A stretch of 64,000 nucleotides of DNA from Tenrec ecaudatus (Eukaryota > Chordata > Mammalia > Afrosoricida > Tenrecidae): NCBI RefSeq assembly GCF_050624435.1, contig NC_134536.1, forward strand, positions 129,154,758 through 129,218,757, in the 5' to 3' direction. How positions within the stretch are numbered: the first letter of the stretch is position 1; every line of letters begins with the position of its first letter. Below, piece after piece: positions 32,682 through 43,367 of the stretch. Under the pieces are notes generated by a model. The model searched no databases. It was not told the origin of the DNA and saw only the letters and a program-made list of their open reading frames with translations. The position numbers and the translations under genes are program-made.

Positions 32682-33355
32682 AGGGCTAGTATGGATATGC
32701 AGGCTTTCTCTCAAGTCAGGGGCACTGGAGGTGCATATGGACAGGAGATGGTGGTCAGGAACTGGCTGGGACTGGAGACGGGACTCACTCTCTCCCAGGA
32801 AGTTTAGCTAGAAACAGGGAAGGTCTGAGGGGAATGTGGACAGGAGGAGGGACACGTACTATAGCTGGACTCTAGGTGGCCCTGGCTGAGGCCCTGCCCT
32901 GTTGGGCCCATGGGTCCTGTCCAGCTCTGGCTCTCCGCAGGTGAGACCTCCAGCCAGAACGCCCCAGGCCCCCTGAGAGGCACGTGTGTCCCAGCGAGCG
33001 CAGCTCTGGGACATGCAGACAGCAGCACATCCTGCCCCGTCGTTCCCTCGAGGAGCTGATGGCTCAGTCTCCGGTTTGCTTTTTCACTCTTTTCCGTTCT
33101 GAAAAGCCCATTGCGTTCTGCAGATGATTCTAGGTTTTGTTTTCTCAATGACCTGAGCTGTGTGTGTGTCTTGTCTTTTTAAATCCGACTTGCTTGATGT
33201 CCATCAATGTGATTGATCCCCCTCCCCCACCCTAGAATCAGCTTTTAGTCTCGTTGATGTTTCTGTTGTCAATGTCGTGGGTTTCTGCTCTTGTTATATC
33301 CTTCTCTCCCTTGCCTCAAGTCCTCCTGTCATTCTTTTTCTGGCTTCTGTTCACA

Positions 33356-33545
33356 GGCAGCCCTGGTGGCGTCTGGGTTACACGTTGGTTGCTAACTGCA
33401 AGGTCGGCGGTTCAAATCTCCCAGCCGCATTTTGAGAGAAAGAAGAGACTTTCTACTCCCATCGACAGTGACGGTCTCAGAAACACACAGGGGCGGGGCC
33501 ACTGTCTAGATTAGTTGAGACGGACTCAATGGCGGTGGGTTTTAA
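33356..33545 (+). repeat. tRNA-derived SINE in PRPH2 intron 1
   Basis: 'gcagccctggtggcgtctgggttacacgttgg' head, 'ggtcggcggttcaaatctcc' B box, tail ending 'gacggactcaatggcggtggg'. Confidence 0.87.
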
Positions 33546-33784
33546 TTTAATTAATTGTATTGGATTCACAACAGTGAAAAAGATGGAAACCTCGTCAGTG
33601 CGAGAGCGGATACGGAAAGCCTGGTGAACACTCAGAGCCACACTGTGAAGCATCCACAGTTGTCACAGTGGCTGTGCCCGAGCCCCCGGGGCTCCTGAGC
33701 TCACAGGAGGCGGGCCAGGCCAGACCGTGTCTCAGCAGCAGGAGACAGCCAACCTGTGTCCCCGAGTGATAACCACAGTCGATA

Positions 33785-34312
33785 ACCAGTTGGTGTGGAG
33801 CCAATTCAGACTCACGGAGACCTTGGCTATGTCAGAGTCAAATTGTATCCACGGGGCTTTCGGTGGCTCATGATTTGGGAGCTGATTTCTAGAACTTCCT
33901 TCCAACGTGGCCGGACCTCCACCCTCCGGATCAGCAGCCCAGCACAGTGACCGCTGTGCTACCCAAACCCAAACTCACCGCCAGCAGGTCACGAGCGACC
34001 CAGTAGGACAGGGCAGCATTGCCCGCTTTGGCTTTCCGAGGCTGTAAATCTTCACGGGAGTAGAAAGCCTCATCTTTCTCTAACTGTGCTACCCAAGGAG
34101 TAAGAATCTTGTCAATAAAATTGACTGCTGTCAAGTTGATGCCAGTCCACAGTCACCCCAAAGGACAGGGCCCATTGCCCCTGTGGGTTTCTGAGACTGT
34201 ATATCTTTATGGGAGCAGAAAGCCTCATCCTTCTCCCTCACCGTGGCTGGTGGGCTTGAACCACTAACCTTGCAGTTAGAGCCCCATGCTGCACCCCAGG
34301 GCTCCCCGAGTA
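33785..34312 (-). repeat. Three consecutive SINEs in the same orientation
   Basis: Minus-strand SINEs at about 33785-33945, 33955-34092 and 34125-34312 lie almost end to end. Each shows the reversed tail (e.g. 'tgctgtcaagttgatgcc'), the 'gggagcagaaagcctcatc' middle and a reversed B box. The middle copy has lost its head. The clustering suggests repeated insertion into SINE tails. Confidence 0.78.
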
Positions 34313-34670
34313 ATAGTAACAATCCATGTCTGTTGCTTACCTACTACGTAAGGCGCTGCTCAGCATTCACACATATCATTTCAGCAGCCTCGCTCTACAC
34401 GCAGGAAGCTGCGAGCTATGGAGATTGTCCAGAGGGAACGCTTGTGGTAGAGCCAGAGCCAACCCCCTCAGCCTGCCTCCAGCACCACCCTGCACTGCCA
34501 GTGCCTCCCAGGACCACCCGTGCTCCGGGCCGGGGGCCAGTCCACAGTGCAGAATCAGGGCACATAGGGACATGGAAACCCAACAAAGCTGCCGTGTGTA
34601 GCCTTCCGGGGGCCCTCATCCTCCTGGAGATTACAGAAGCAGAACCCGAAATGCCTTGGCAGAGCTCTAG

Positions 34671-34889
34671 ACTCACAGGACACCATAGGACAGAGGTCTC
34701 CACTCACAGGACACGATAGGACAGAGGTCTCCACTCACATGACCCTATAGGACAGAGGTCTCCATTCCCCATGATATAGGACAGAGTTCTTGACTCACAT
34801 GACATTATAGGACAGGGATCTCAACTCACCATGACCCTATAGGGCAGGGATCTCGACTCACCATGACACACTACAGGACAGAGGAGACC
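34671..34889. repeat. 7-copy tandem array derived from a SINE tail
   Basis: Units of 29-34 bases start at 34671, 34702, 34733, 34764, 34793, 34824 and 34856. The common core is 'actcacatgaccctatagg' followed by 'acagaggtctc'. This core equals the reversed SINE 3' segment (actcatagcgaccctataggacagagtag). The flanking DNA continues as a minus-strand SINE ('ctccttgtggtttccaagaatgcaaacc'). The array therefore grew by duplication inside a SINE. Confidence 0.9.
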
Positions 34890-35094
34890 TGCTCCTTGTG
34901 GTTTCCAAGAATGCAAACCCTTTTGTTTTGAAATGGTTTTATTGGCATCTAATTAGCATGTCTCAGCTGTAAGTCCTTTGACTTCCAGTTAGCAGCCCAC
35001 CTGGCGGGCAGATGATGTTTCCCCAGAGTTGTGCGCAGGGGCAGTATGTATTGTTCTCTAAACATACAAACCCCAAGCCAAGCTTGCTGGCCTG

Positions 35095-35202
35095 CAGCTG
35101 GCCCCAGGGCCCCCTCAGACAGTGTAGAACTGCCCTGTGGGTTTACCAAACCGTGGTTCTTTACGGGGGTAGAAAGTCTCGCCTTTCTCCTGCAGAGCCT
35201 CG
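35095..35202 (-). repeat. SINE fragment in PRPH2 intron 1
   Basis: 'cagacagtgtagaactgccctgtgggtttaccaaaccgtggttctttacgggggtagaaagtc' is the reversed SINE 3' and middle part. The L1 insertion at about 35205 ends it, so the L1 is younger. Confidence 0.8.
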
Positions 35203-35204
35203 TG

Positions 35205-37060
35205 GTTTCTTTATTTTATCGCGGCTCTTACAGCTCTTATCACAATCCATACATATATTCATTTTGTCAAACACATCTGTACATATGTTGTCCTCATCTT
35301 TTTCAAAACATTTTTTCTCCTTAAGCTCCTGACACCAGCTCCCCCTTCCCTTCCTCTCTCCCCCCACCTTGATAATTTATAAATTCTTTTTTTCCCCTGT
35401 CTTACACTGCTGTCTCATTTCACCCACTTTTCTGCTGTCTCTCTCCCTCGGGTGGGGGTCATACATCAATCACTGTGATCAGTTCCCCTACTCCCCACGC
35501 CCCTGCCCTTACCCTCCTAGTATCGCTGCTCCCCTTGTTGGTCCTTAGGGATTTATCTGTCCTAGATTCCTTGTGTTTCCAGCTCTTATCTGTACCAGGT
35601 ACATGCTCTGGTCTAGCCAGATTTGTAAGCTAGAATTGGGGTCATGACAGGTGGGGAGAAGCATTAAAGAACTAGAGGAAGGTTGTGTGTTTCATCGGTG
35701 CTACACTGCACCCTGACCGGCTCGTTTCTTCCTTGTGACCTTTCTGGCAGTGGGTGTCCAATTGACTACTGATGGGCTTTGGGTCTCCACTCTGCCCTCC
35801 CTGTCTTTCCATTGATAGGCTTTTTGTTTGTTTGTGTTGCTCTGGATCTTTGATACCTGAGACCTGATTCCATTGACACCTCGTGATCACACAGGCTTGT
35901 GTGCTTCTTCCATGTGGGCTTTGTTGCTTCCCAACTAGAGGGTCACTTGTTTATCTTCAAGCCTTTAAGACCCCAGACACTGTATCTTTTGCTAGCCGGG
36001 CACCATCAGCTTTCTTCACTACATTTGCTTATGCACCCATTTGTCTTCAGCTATTGTTTTGGGAAGGTGTGCATCACAGAGTACCTGCTGGGTTATTAGA
36101 ACAAAGTGTTCTTGAGTTGAGGGAGTACTTGAGTAGAGGCCCACTGTCCATTTGCTACCTTAATAATTAATAAATCTATGTCCATTGATCTAGTCCCCTA
36201 TCAGTACATATAAATGTTACATATGTACATGCCAGTATTTAGACCTCGATAAATGTCCTATGCCTCCCAGTTATTTCCTCATTTCCTTTTACTTTCCTCC
36301 TGTCCCACTATCATTTTTGGCCTTCATTTGGGTTTTGGTAATTCCTCTTGGCTACATTGCCCTTGATTAGCACCCATACCCCCAAAGCATCCTATGCCCT
36401 CCTCACCATCAATTTTAGATCACTTATTCTTCCCTTGTCCCTGGGTTTGTTGGTACCCCCCGCCATTTCCCCCACATCTCCCTCTCCTGTGCCCCCCAGA
36501 ACTGTCCATCCCCTTGTTCTCTCCTCTGGATCGTTCATCCCGCCCATCTTGTCCAGATAGACATGCAGAGACATATGCACAAAAAACAAAGCAGAGCAAA
36601 ACATGACAAAAAAAGAAGACAGAAATAAACCAACAACACCAAACACAACAAAACAAATAAATAAAGAGAAAAAGAAAAAAGCAACAGCAAAAACTGAGAA
36701 GTCCTCAAGCGGCTCCAGGTCGGTCCCTTAACTTTTATGAGTGTTCTACACTCCAGTCCACTGGGGTGCCACGCCCTGCCCCCAAGTCCACCTTTGGCAT
36801 TCCTCGGGGACTTTGCTGCTTTGCTCCCCTTGCTGCTCTGCTGCACACCCTCAGTGCTTCACCCGGTGCGGTGGGGTGGGATTGGGCACGTCTCCCACAC
36901 CGTGTCCCCAGTGCTGTCCCCCTTAGCACTATGGGTCATTGAGGGACGTCATCGTGCCTCATGGTGGGGCTGGCCCTGCGATGCCCTCTGTGCCTTGGGT
37001 GTGCCAAGCCGGAGCATTGTCCTCATTGTCCTTGGTGGGCTGCGCTGGTTTCTTTTGTTT
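35205..37060 (-). mobile_element. L1 3' UTR, longest copy (1.85 kb)
   Basis: The minus-oriented L1 begins at its T-rich (reversed A-tail) end and continues through 'acagctcttatcacaatccatacatatattc' into a long pyrimidine-rich 3' UTR. Parts match, in reverse, the copies at 4.5-5.3, 19.6-20.2 and 21.6 kb. An A-rich tract at 36575-36690 lies inside. No ORF2 protein segment is recognisable, so the element is truncated within its 3' UTR or its coding part is unrecognisable. The boundary near 37060 is approximate. Confidence 0.8.
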
Positions 37061-37064
37061 CATA

Positions 37065-37170
37065 GTTTTTATTTTTAAAAGTTTTCTTGGCACTTTGCCC
37101 ACACATCATACAATAGTTTAACAGTATCAAGAGTTATGCAGTCTTTACTACAATCAAATTGAGAATGTTT
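37065..37170 (-). mobile_element. Older L1 3' end fragment
   Basis: 'gttttcttggcactttgcccacacatcatacaatag...ctacaatcaaattgagaatg' resembles the older L1 ends at 11.4 and 63.4 kb. It is followed by a small reversed SINE piece at about 37195-37265. Confidence 0.5.
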
Positions 37171-38278
37171 CCCAACCCTGACTGCCCCCTGTACTATCAT
37201 TAGTGGTTTCGAACTGCTGACATTGCAGTTAGCCCTACCTGTCACTCTCTGCACCCCCAGGGCCCTTGCTCCAAACATAAATGTAGACATAGGAAACTGC
37301 GGCTGGAGGCCCTGCTGGTTACCCGAGTCCCCCTGTTGTACAGAACACATCCTGCAGGTGACCAGGAGGCGCCCGTCTGGCTGGGCAGAGCCTCCATGCA
37401 GGTGAGCAGGCTGGGGCTTGGGCTGTGCCTGCCTCGTGGGTCTCCACTCCCACCAATGGCCCTGGGTGGCACAAGTGGCCACCCAGAGAGTTTTCAGTGG
37501 GCGGTCTCTTCAGAACTAGGTGGTCAGGCCTTTCTTCTGTGGTACCTGAGGGTTCATTGGGCCGTCCAGCCTATGAGCGGGTGAGGGGGTGCCTTCACCC
37601 TCTGCACCCCTGGTGCCTCCTCTCCACGGTGAGCCCTGGGCCGGAGCAGCCCTTCTGGAAAGCTTGCGGAGCAGATGGGGGGTAGTGGTGATTGTTGGTG
37701 ACCTGCTTGGGTAGATGAGGTTGGAGAGGGGCTGGGGGTGAAGTCTGACAGCCCGAGAGACTGGCAGAGCCTGTCTGAGTGGGCACGGCTGCATTTCCTC
37801 CTCATGCCCCCTCTCTTGCTGACCAGCCTGGCCTCGCTCCTTCATTGGTGCCTTGGCTTAGCATCTGGGGGACCCTTTCCCTGCCAAGGACCATTTGGCG
37901 ATGGATAGCACCACTAGGGGGCCATATTGATGCCCCCCTTAGAGGGCCTGACGGACTATCCACTTAGAACTAACCTGCTGCATTTGCCCAAGCATTTCAT
38001 CACAGCTAATGCGAGGGCTGGAGCCGCCCCTCTCTGGCCAGGCTGTGGTGGTACCTGGTACTGAAGATTTTTCGGGTCTCACACGGCCTGCAGGCTGGAC
38101 ACCCCTACACCTGCTCTAGTGCTTAATTCCGGGGAGGCAGAGGTCCCACTGCGGGCGTGCCCACTGCTCTGTCTCCAGGCCGAGGGTGGCGGGTACACAG
38201 CAGGAAAGCAGCCCCGTGTCTGCCAGGGAATGCACCAGAGGCGTGTGCCCCCTCAGGCTCTCTCCGCTTCTCCTCCAG

Positions 38279-38525
38279 CCGCATCAAGAGCAACGTGGAC
38301 GGGCGGTACCTGCTGGACGGCGTCCCCTTCAGCTGCTGCAACCCCAGCTCGCCGCGGCCCTGCATCCAGCACCAGCTGACCAACAACTCTGCGCACTACA
38401 GCTACGACCACCAGACCGAGGAGCTCAACCTGTGGGTGCGCGGCTGCAGGGCGGCCCTGCTGAGCTACTACAGCAGCCTCATGAACTCCATGGGGGCCGC
38501 CACGCTCCTCGTCTGGCTCTTGGAG
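38279..38525 (+). CDS. PRPH2: Peripherin-2, coding exon 2
   Basis: 247 bases, identical in length to human exon 2. It encodes the end of codon 194 to residue 276. It completes the D2 loop with Cys213, Cys214, Cys222 and Cys250 (conserved disulfide cysteines) and the N-glycosylation sequon at Asn229 (NNS). TM4 starts near residue 256. The key string '[20 protein letters not shown]' is family-typical. Acceptor CAG at 38276-38278, donor GTAGGT. Ends on a codon boundary. Confidence 0.98.
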
Positions 38526-39028
38526 GTAGGTGGGGGCCCACTGGGGCACGGGGACAGAGGGTGCCACCTGCCCACTTAGGGGTTAATGAGGTGGACCCTG
38601 CACCTCTCCCTGGTCCTTGACCAGACTTGGGACCCAGTGCCAACTCTTGGGCTTCTCCTTCATTGGGGGTAGAGTCTGTGGAGGTGAAACTGACAGCACC
38701 ATCCACTGCTGCCTTGGAGAGGCCCCTCGAGTGAAGAGTGAGATGCCCGCAAGGCGGTGACTTTGCAGAAGCAGGTGGACAGGCCTTTCTTCCGAGGCAA
38801 CCCGGGCTGGGTCATTCAGAGCCAGCAGCTGAAGGTGGAGCCCTCGGCAGCTCCCAGTCTGCGTCCTGTCCCTAAGGGCTGACCGGTCCTGCATGTTGCA
38901 TGCAGTAGAGCTGGGCAGCCTGTGGCCTCTGTGTGCCGGCTGGGCTTGAGCAGTGTGTGCTGAGGCTCGCTCCGTGCCTCCACTTCTGAGGGCGCGGTGG
39001 CGGCGGCAAGTCATCTGACCTCCAAGTC

Positions 39029-39210
39029 AGAGGACCCCTGGTGGTGCTGCGGGCTGGGCACGGGGCCGCCCCGTGCAAGGTCAGCAGTTCAAACTCACCC
39101 GCTGCTTCCCGGCAAAAAGATGAGGCCGGCTCCTTCTGTGAAGGGGCAGGGGCAGGGGCAGTTCCACTGGAGATCAGCTTGCCCGCAGTGGGTTTGGTTT
39201 GGTCTGGTTG
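39029..39210 (+). repeat. tRNA-derived SINE in PRPH2 intron 2
   Basis: 'aggacccctggtggtgctgcggg' head, 'aaggtcagcagttcaaactc' B box. A GGGGCA triplication precedes the tail. Confidence 0.8.
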
Positions 39211-39724
39211 GAGATACCAGTCACCAAAGGCCTGTCACCCTAATTCTTTGTGGGTTCATCTCCTCCCTTCGGTAAGATCCTGTGTCCCCCACGCCCCTCC
39301 CGCCCCATTCGCTGTGTAAGCCACCCCAGTGAATCTGCTGCGTTTCTCATTGGTTGAAGAGCTGTTTCTAAGCAGCAGCTGTGTGCCGGGCACTGTCCGC
39401 GGTGCTGAACGGGCGTGTTAGTCCTAATGGGTAGACCAGGAAGGTACAGAAGGGGGCTCCGGGCATCTAGTTAAGCAAATCTGACAGCAGCCAACCTAGG
39501 CTCCAAAATGAAAAGCTACATACAACAGGGACGTCAGACTGGGAGTCTTCTCCCTTCAAGGAAGATCCTTGGGGAGTTTGCTTTCACTTTTGATGTTGGG
39601 ACATTTTGTTGGGGACAACTCCTGTGACATCACTCACCCCACTGCCTCCCTGTACTTCCTGTTTCCAGTCCCCTCCTCCTCCTCCTCTGGAATGCCATCC
39701 TCCGCTAAATGCTGCCTCGATCTC

Positions 39725-39895
39725 TAGGTGCCCTGGTGGCAAAGTGACTGGACTGCCAACTGCAAGGTCGGCAGTTCGAAACCACCAGCTGCTCCATGGG
39801 AGAAACGCGGGGCTTTCCACTCCTGTGAGCAGTTGCAGGCCTGGGACTCCTGGGGCAGCTCTGTCCTGTCCTTCAGGGTGGCTGTGAGTTTGATT
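39725..39895 (+). repeat. tRNA-derived SINE in PRPH2 intron 2
   Basis: 'aggtgccctggtggcaaagtgactggactgcc' head and perfect B box 'aaggtcggcagttcgaaacc'. The tail is lost after 'cctgtccttcagggtggctgtgag'. Confidence 0.87.
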
Positions 39896-40429
39896 TTTTG
39901 CCTCAAATGGTGGAGCACTCTCAACTGCTCACACCTCACTAGTGTTGCTGTTCTTAACAACCAGGTGACTTCCCTACAACCCTGATTCAGGTGTGTTCGT
40001 GTAGACACGTGCTCCCGGCTTCCACGTGGACCACCAGACCTTTCTTCCCTGGCCCTATTGTGTGAACTCAGACACCTTAAGTTTGGATGAATTGTCCACA
40101 CCAGCCACGGACTCCCGTCCTCTGTCCACATCACAACACTGTGCCCTGGGCTGGGCGACACCAATCTAGCTCCTCACACAGCCCGTGCCTGCACTCCAGA
40201 GAGGGAAACAGAGTCCATTCAGTGACGACTTGTGGGCTTTGAGTTCCCAAGGCCGAGCCTGGGGATGAGTGGGTGGAAGAAGGCGTGAGGCTCAGAGCTA
40301 CGGGCCGGGGCCCCCTGAAAGTTCATAAAAAGAAAGCCAAACAGCTCATGGGGGTCAGTGGGCGAGCGGGGCTGCATTTACCCTCTCAGCTCACACTCAC
40401 GGCTACAGGGGCTCGTGGGGCAAGGCAGG

Positions 40430-40595
40430 GGCTTCGCTGGTGCACTGCTTATGCATTCGGCTGCTGACCTGGAGGCTGGCAGTTCAGGCTGACCAGCTGC
40501 TCTGGAGGGGCAGTGACCTGTGAGGAGGCCAGCGTAGGAAACCCTATGGGGCAGCTCTCCTCCGTCCTGCAGGGGTCTGTGGGTTGGATGTGGCT
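40430..40595 (+). repeat. tRNA-derived SINE in PRPH2 intron 2
   Basis: 'ggcttcgctggtgcactgcttatgcattcggctgctg' head and 'ctggaggctggcagttcaggctgacc' B-box region. Tail 'cctgcaggggtctgtgggttgg'. Confidence 0.7.
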
Positions 40596-41284
40596 CATTG
40601 GCCAACAGCAGCAGCGGAGTAAGGAGGAGCTCACAGGGAAGAGGGATTTGAACATCGCCGGCTTTTAGTCAAGGTCTCTGACTGGCACTTTTGTGATGGG
40701 CACAAGAGTGACTGAGCAGCCAGCAGAAACCCCAGGCCCGAGCGGTGTCCTCCTGGGGATGGGGTGTCAGTCCAGCTATAAGACTCATTCTAACTCATGA
40801 ACCAAGTGCATGCTTCCAATCACAGAGGCCTCTTCCAGGAAAGCGAGAGGGAGATCCGAGAGGGCGCGCTTGTACCAGGAGGACTTCCTGGAAGAGGTAG
40901 CCTTTCCCACTGAAAAGCACCTTGTAAAACATCCAGTGGTCACTGACAACCGGAAACACGTTGGCGGTTATGATGACCAAGACCACAGCCATGACACCCT
41001 GTCCCACAGCATCCCTGCAGCAGTGTCTACAGTGTCCATGTGCTGCTGCTGTTCTAGGAGCTGGGGAGAAGGGTGACAGACTGGTAGGGCCCCCATTCAG
41101 GCTCTCAGGAGCAGATGCTCCCCTGCAGGCAGCCTGCACTCAACACAGCACTGGCTGCATCACAAAGACCCAGACAGCACACAGGAAGTGCGTGTCGTGT
41201 GGACACGAGTGCCTAACTGACCCGGTCCCTAGTAAAGGGGGGGAGCACTACCTGCCCAGCCGATACATACAGCCCTCGGTCCAC

Positions 41285-41455
41285 CACGCGCATCACTGCC
41301 TTTGCGCCCATTCTGACTCCCAGTGGCCCCACAGGGCAGATGAGACCGCTCCTCTGGGTTCCTTGGACTATTGCTTCTTGGGAGCAGAAAGCCTCAGCTG
41401 TCTCCTGCAGAGCGGCTTGGGGTTTCAAACTGCTGACCTGGTGGTTTGCTTTCTA
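41285..41455 (-). repeat. tRNA-derived SINE in PRPH2 intron 2
   Basis: 'gggagcagaaagcctcagctgtctcctgcagagcggcttggggtttcaaactgctgacc' is the reversed middle and B box. The head is diverged. Confidence 0.78.
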
Positions 41456-41472
41456 ATTCCTGATGACGAGAG

Positions 41473-41779
41473 CAGCGGTTCGCAACCTTGGGTCACGACC
41501 CCTTTGGGGGTCCAACGACCCTTCCACGGGCTCGTCTGAGACCACCGGAAAACACATACTTCACAATATATAATTACATATTGTTTTGTGGTTAATCACT
41601 ATGCTTTAATTATGTTTGATGATACTCAATTTGTAACAATGAAAATACAGCCTGCCTATCAGATACAGTGGCAAAATGACAGTGATGAAGTAGCAACGAA
41701 AATAATGTGATGGTTGGGGGTCAGCATCACATGAGGCTGTATGAAAGGATCTCGGCATGAGGAAGGTCGAGAACCACTG
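41473..41779. mobile_element. SPIN-type hAT element (307 bp)
   Basis: Left terminus CAGCGGTTCGCAACCT, right (reversed) CAGTGGTTCTCGACCT. It shares the 'cacaatatataattacatatt' block with the 476-bp copy but has lost the right arm of the hairpin and the following ~140 bases. It is thus an intermediate deletion form. It abuts the head of a SINE at its right edge. Confidence 0.87.
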
Positions 41780-41955
41780 GCGTAGTGGGTTACTGGTTGG
41801 ATACGAACCACAAAGGCGCTAGTTTGAAACCACTGGCTGCTCCAAGGGAGAAAGATGAGGCTGTGCATTTCCATGGAGTGACAGCCTCAGATCCCAGGGG
41901 CAGTTCCGTCTGTCCTGTGGGCTGCTGGGAGGCAGAGTGCACTTGAGGGCAGGTG
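41780..41955 (+). repeat. tRNA-derived SINE in PRPH2 intron 2
   Basis: Begins 'gcgtagtgggttactggttgg' immediately after the SPIN right end, missing the normal first ~12 bases. Middle 'ccaagggagaaagatgaggctg' and a diverged tail follow. Confidence 0.78.
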
Positions 41956-42394
41956 GCGTTGAGGGTGCAGCTGGCAACGGCCACTACATCCGTCCTCACT
42001 AGATAGGCCTCTGCAAACAGCAGCACAGCGCCCTACCAGGCGGGCTCCCTTCCACAGGGACGTCCGCGGCTTCTGGCTCTCATGGCTGGTTGAGTGGCAG
42101 AGCTGGGGTCCCAGCCCAGGAATTCTGGCACTGGCACCTGTGTCTCAAGGGCCACCCATGGACAAACCCAAAGGACACATGACTAGCATCCTCCCATCCG
42201 TACATCCACCATCAGCCTCATCCCATTCGCAGGAGTAAAGAGACCACCGAGTCGACCGTCTGGAGCAAAGGAATGGCTCGTAGTGCGAGTTAACACAGAG
42301 TTGGCCCCAGCACTGTGCTGGGAGGGGGGCTGACGTTGCAGGGACGGTGAGGGCCCAGGGCGAGGGGGAGGGGGACTCACTCCACTCACTGCCG

Positions 42395-42740
42395 CCCAGT
42401 CCACAGGGACACACGGAGGCCCTCTGGGCCGGGGCAGAACTGTCCCGTGGGTTTCTGAGACTTGTCACTGTTGGGAGCAGAGACTTCTGTTTTCTCCCAT
42501 GCAGCAGCTGCTGGTTTGGAACTGCTGGTCTTCCTTGCCAATTACAGCTGAACGTGTCACCAGGACACCAGGGCTCCGGGAGGGAGTACACACTGAGGGT
42601 CGAGTCGGAATGGAACTCAGGGCTGTTGTGTTCACGGCTACCCTGTCCTGGGGCAGAATGACCCCCTCGGGTTTCTCAGGCCGCCACTCTTGTCAAACCA
42701 AACCACTCACCTCGGTCGGCCATGGAGCTCGTTAACCACT
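42395..42740 (-). repeat. Two adjacent SINEs in PRPH2 intron 2
   Basis: The first (about 42395-42580) has 'gggagcagagacttctgttttctcccatgcagcagctgctggtttggaactgctgg'. The second (about 42590-42740) is shortened and degraded: its tail part is 'gagtcggaatggaactcagggctg' and its reversed head is 'ctcgttaaccactgctcc'. Confidence 0.6.
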
Positions 42741-42869
42741 GCTCCATGGAGAGAGGCGCCGGCCGTCTGTCTCCAGAGATGAGCCCTGGGGACCCCGGGC
42801 AGGTCCTCTCGGTCCTACAGGGTCACTATGAGTTGGCATCAATGTGATGGCATCGGGTTTGGTTTGCTT

Positions 42870-43020
42870 AAGGGAGGGACAGCGAGCCCTTGGAGATCCC
42901 AAGGACAGCATGCTCAGCAGCTAAACACGAAGGTTGAAGGTTCAAATCTGGCCAGAGGTGCCTCGGAAGAAAGGTCTGTGATCAGTGGCTGGGAACCCCG
43001 TGGAGGCATCTCACTGCTAA
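42870..43020 (+). repeat. SINE fragment ahead of PRPH2 exon 3
   Basis: 'agggacagcgagcccttggagat' to 'ggttcaaatctggccagaggtgcc' shows a head and B-box region. The tail is missing. A separate SINE tail is at 42825-42868. Confidence 0.6.
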
Positions 43021-43148
43021 CTTAACTAGAGCTGGGGTGCCGCCAGGACTTGCTGCCGAGGGGGCAACTGGGCAGGGGCAGAACACACAGGTGGCTCCTA
43101 CAGTGCCCACTGCCCCAATCTTGAGCTCCCCTCTCTCCCTCCCACCAG

Positions 43149-43367
43149 GTGGCTGCCACCGTTGGGTTGCGCTATCTGCACACGGCGCTGGAAGGCGTGC
43201 CCGGCCCCGAGGACCCGGCGTGCGAGGCGGAGAGCGAGGGCTGGCTGCTAGAGAAGAGCGTGCCCGAGACGTGGAAGGCCTTCCTGCAGCGCGTGCGGCA
43301 GCTGGCCCAGGGCAACCAGGTGGAGGCCCATGGCGAGGAGGTGGACCAGGCCCCGGGGGCAGGCTGA
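43149..43367 (+). CDS. PRPH2: Peripherin-2, coding exon 3 (C-terminus)
   Basis: 72 codons plus TGA. The total is 348 residues against 346 in human. It completes TM4 and encodes the cytoplasmic tail, which binds GARP proteins, carries a fusogenic amphipathic helix and directs outer-segment targeting. The core '[19 protein letters not shown]' matches human. The acidic stretch before it is two residues longer ('[10 protein letters not shown]'). The tail after 'GNQVEA' differs, but the valine corresponding to human Val332 (here 334) is kept. Acceptor CAG at 43146-43148. The exon is notably CpG-rich. Confidence 0.97.
   Translation: MAATVGLRYLHTALEGVPGPEDPACEAESEGWLLEKSVPETWKAFLQRVRQLAQGNQVEAHGEEVDQAPGAG

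Larger units (their letters stand above)
27499..38278 (+). other. PRPH2: PRPH2 intron 1
   Basis: 10.8 kb, GT (27499) to AG (38278), inserted after the second base of codon 194. It contains many SINEs, a long SPIN element, a 7-copy SINE-derived tandem array and a 1.85-kb minus-strand L1 3' UTR. I see no additional exon. Sequence at 32.0-33.2 kb and 37.2-38.2 kb is GC-rich and mostly unclassified. Confidence 0.9.
38526..43148 (+). other. PRPH2: PRPH2 intron 2
   Basis: 4.6 kb, phase 0. Holds about eight SINEs and a medium-length SPIN element. No extra exon seen. The 39.2-39.7 and 40.6-41.2 kb parts show nothing I recognise. Confidence 0.9.
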
